Positions 25,348-26,539 of a stretch of 26,539 bases of DNA are shown here, one piece after another. Where the stretch lies: NCBI GenBank assembly GCA_023417885.1, contig JAEZED010000037.1, positions 1 through 26,539 of the forward strand, read 5' to 3'. Position numbers and translations under genes: made by a program. The stretch is from Planctomycetota bacterium (GTDB lineage Bacteria > Planctomycetota > Phycisphaerae > Tepidisphaerales > Tepidisphaeraceae). The notes beneath the pieces were generated by a model that did no database searches, was not told the origin of the DNA, and was given only the letters and a program-made list of their open reading frames with translations. Each line of letters begins with the position of its first letter. Within the stretch, counting starts at the first letter, position 1.

Positions 25348-25596
25348 ATGGGGGAGCCGGCGGAGGGTTCCCCTGGTTCCGAGGGTGGAGCAGCGACTGG
25401 CCGGCGTTCGCGCGGACGCCGGCTGTTGCTGTCCGTTTGGGCAGGTTGCGCCGCTTCTGTGTTGACTTTTCCCGCGGATTTTCTGTTGAGTTCGCGTAGA
25501 GAGGTTGGCAGAATCGGCCACGCTGCGCCCGGAGCGGTCAGTATGGGCGCATCGCTGCTATTCGAGCTTGGTTCGTCGGCCGGGGTGCTGCGGTAG
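25348..25596 (+). CDS. Possible small protein, uncertain
   Basis: An 82-codon frame. A perfect AAGGAGGT lies at 25332-25339, 8 nt before the ATG at 25348, the best ribosome-binding site in the window. The predicted peptide has a basic segment (GRRSRGRR) followed by a hydrophobic stretch at about 26-48, which could be a membrane helix or signal. Against it, third-codon GC is clearly lower than in neighbouring genes, the frame overlaps a hairpin and a promoter-like sequence, and no family is recognised. It could be a small membrane protein, a leader peptide or chance. Confidence 0.25.
   Translation: MGEPAEGSPGSEGGAATGRRSRGRRLLLSVWAGCAASVLTFPADFLLSSRREVGRIGHAAPGAVSMGASLLFELGSSAGVLR
25400..25423 (+). 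terminator. Hairpin downstream of the Ser/Thr kinase gene
   Basis: GCCGGCGT and ACGCCGGC form an 8-bp stem with an 8-nt loop, followed by TGTTGCTGT, a weak T-containing tail. It lies 132 nt after the kinase stop, so its role as terminator is uncertain. Confidence 0.35.
25486..25514 (+). promoter_or_regulatory. Candidate sigma70-type promoter for the last gene
   Basis: TTGAGT and CAGAAT are separated by exactly 17 nt, each matching four of six consensus bases. They lie in the lower-GC stretch about 200 nt before the ATG at 25715. A TTGACT at 25462 has no matching -10. Weak evidence by pattern alone. Confidence 0.3.
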
Positions 25597-25714
25597 CGGC
25601 CGGCCGAAGGGGGCGGAGCCCGTCCTCGGACTTCCCGGGGTGCAGGCGGAGGCGCCTGACCGCGACGGTGGGCGCGGATTCGGGACTCACGGATCTCATC
25701 CAGAGGAAATGATC

Positions 25715-26434
25715 ATGCTTCGCAAAGCCACTTGGGCGCTGGGCGCGCTGCTTGCGCTCTTCATGACCGCGTCGGCGCAGGCGGACACCATCGTCCTGCG
25801 GTTTACCCGAGTCCCGTCGTCGTTCGACTGGGATGTCGGTGAGCCCACGCAATTCTTCGTGGAGGTGTCGGATACGGAGACAGACGGCGAGACGCCGCTG
25901 GGCAACTCGGAGAACGACAACCGGCGCGTCCGCTTCAGCTTCTGGAACGAGGTTGGCGAGGATATTTTCCTCGGTTACGGCACCCCCTCGTCGATCCAGG
26001 AGGTTTACTTCGACGGAGGCCCGCTGTTGCAGTTGGATGACTACATCAACAGCACGGAGTCCAACGACTTCATGCCTAACTCGGGTGACCACCCCAATCT
26101 CCCGGACGGCGGAAATCTCGATCCCCCGTTCATCTCCGACTTCCAGCTTGGCGCCAGCTCGATCGCGAGCGGCCTCGACAACGCCTCCGAGCGGCTGCAC
26201 GTCTTCTTCGAGCTCTTCGAGGGAATGACATTGGCCAACGTCGTCACCGCCCTGCGCAACGGCGACGGAGAGGGCGGACTGCGCATCGGCCTGCACGTCC
26301 ACGGCATCGACGGCACCAGCCGGAGCGAGTCGTTCGTGAACATCCCGCCCGTGCCCACGCCCGGCGCCGCCGCGGGCGGGCTGGCGCTGCTCGGCCTCGT
26401 CGCGACCCGCCGCCGTGCCGGCAGGGCGGCGTGA
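25715..26434 (+). CDS. Secreted protein with PEP-CTERM-like sorting tail (VPTPGA variant)
   Basis: A 239-residue exported protein. The ATG at 25715 is preferred over one at 25709 because AGAGGA at 25702 gives about 7-nt spacing. Residues 1-22 are a signal peptide (MLRKATWALGALLALFMTASAQA). The mature part has acidic and aromatic beta-rich sequence with no recognised catalytic motif. The C-terminus reads VPTPGAAAGG, a hydrophobic helix (LALLGLVA), and TRRRAGRAA, the arrangement of PEP-CTERM-like sorting signals in which PTP replaces PEP. It is probably delivered to the cell surface by an exosortase-like system encoded elsewhere. It appears monocistronic and ends before a strong terminator. Confidence 0.85.
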   Translation: MLRKATWALGALLALFMTASAQADTIVLRFTRVPSSFDWDVGEPTQFFVEVSDTETDGETPLGNSENDNRRVRFSFWNEVGEDIFLGYGTPSSIQEVYFDGGPLLQLDDYINSTESNDFMPNSGDHPNLPDGGNLDPPFISDFQLGASSIASGLDNASERLHVFFELFEGMTLANVVTALRNGDGEGGLRIGLHVHGIDGTSRSESFVNIPPVPTPGAAAGGLALLGLVATRRRAGRAA

Positions 26435-26477
26435 CAGCGCCGACCTCGCAAGACGAGAACAGCAACGATAAGACGAC

Positions 26478-26514
26478 GGCCGCCCCACCCCGGGCGGCCC
26501 GTTGGCGTTTTTAT
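26478..26514 (+). terminator. Factor-independent terminator of the last PEP-CTERM-like gene
   Basis: GGCCGCCC (26478-26485) and GGGCGGCC (26492-26499) form a perfect 8-bp stem with a 6-nt loop, followed by CGTTGGCG and a run of five T, then ATT. It lies 44 nt after the stop codon, the clearest terminator in the window. Confidence 0.8.
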
Positions 26515-26539
26515 TGAAAAGGTGATGTCGGGGCATCAA

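Larger units (their letters stand above)
25268..25714. other. Long intergenic region before the last PEP-CTERM-like gene
   Basis: This 447-nt region has visibly lower GC in its middle. It holds a hairpin (25400-25423), a possible promoter (25486-25514), a short ORF with a perfect Shine-Dalgarno (25348-25596, listed separately), and the AGAGGA ribosome-binding site at 25702. No RNA gene was recognised. Confidence 0.55.

Overview
The window is GC-rich and densely coding, and it looks like chromosomal DNA of a planctomycete, most likely a member of the Phycisphaerae. The grounds are the mixture of families: PEP-CTERM-type proteins with VPEPAS and VPTPGA tails, a pseudopilin with a planctomycete-style N-terminus and a C-terminal DG tail motif, a Ser/Thr kinase fused to kinesin-light-chain-like TPRs, and an exported phosphoesterase with a LamG domain. 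This assignment is inference from gene content; no rRNA, tRNA, CRISPR array or insertion sequence was recognised.

Layout. 1-1896 (minus) is a 3'-truncated exported metallophosphoesterase with a C-terminal LamG-like domain. 2131-4516 (plus) holds a lamin-tail/PEP-CTERM protein, a small membrane protein with a CxxC motif, and a type II pseudopilin, ending in strong hairpins. 4687-6201 is an exported PhoA-type alkaline phosphatase. 6325-11458 is the most interesting block: hen1, a VapB-like antitoxin, a VapC-like PIN toxin and pnkp, packed with a 9-nt gap and then 4-nt and 1-nt overlaps. The Pnkp carries an extra Nudix hydrolase domain between its phosphatase and ligase domains. 11535-12806 encodes a membrane-anchored protein of four 88-residue repeats. 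A VOC-family dioxygenase-like gene (minus, 12943-13908) is divergent from arginine decarboxylase speA (14098-16011). Then come a 1230-residue hybrid histidine kinase (16195-19887), a small membrane protein (minus), a Tat-signal NAD-dependent epimerase-like protein (minus), a 1081-residue Ser/Thr kinase with eleven exact 42-residue TPR units (22022-25267), and a second PEP-CTERM-like protein with its terminator at the right end.

How the genes may work together. Hen1 and Pnkp are the two halves of the known bacterial RNA repair system: Pnkp heals and seals broken RNA, and Hen1 methylates the 3'-terminal ribose so that the repaired junction resists re-cleavage. Here a toxin-antitoxin pair whose toxin is a predicted RNase lies between them. 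An AT-rich inverted repeat overlapping the hen1 stop codon looks like a private TA operator/promoter. This suggests a self-contained RNA damage and repair island in which loss of antitoxin could derepress both the toxin and the repair enzyme. The genes and overlaps are seen directly; the regulatory and functional link is a hypothesis. The other genes look like ordinary planctomycete envelope, signalling and metabolic genes with no shared pathway.
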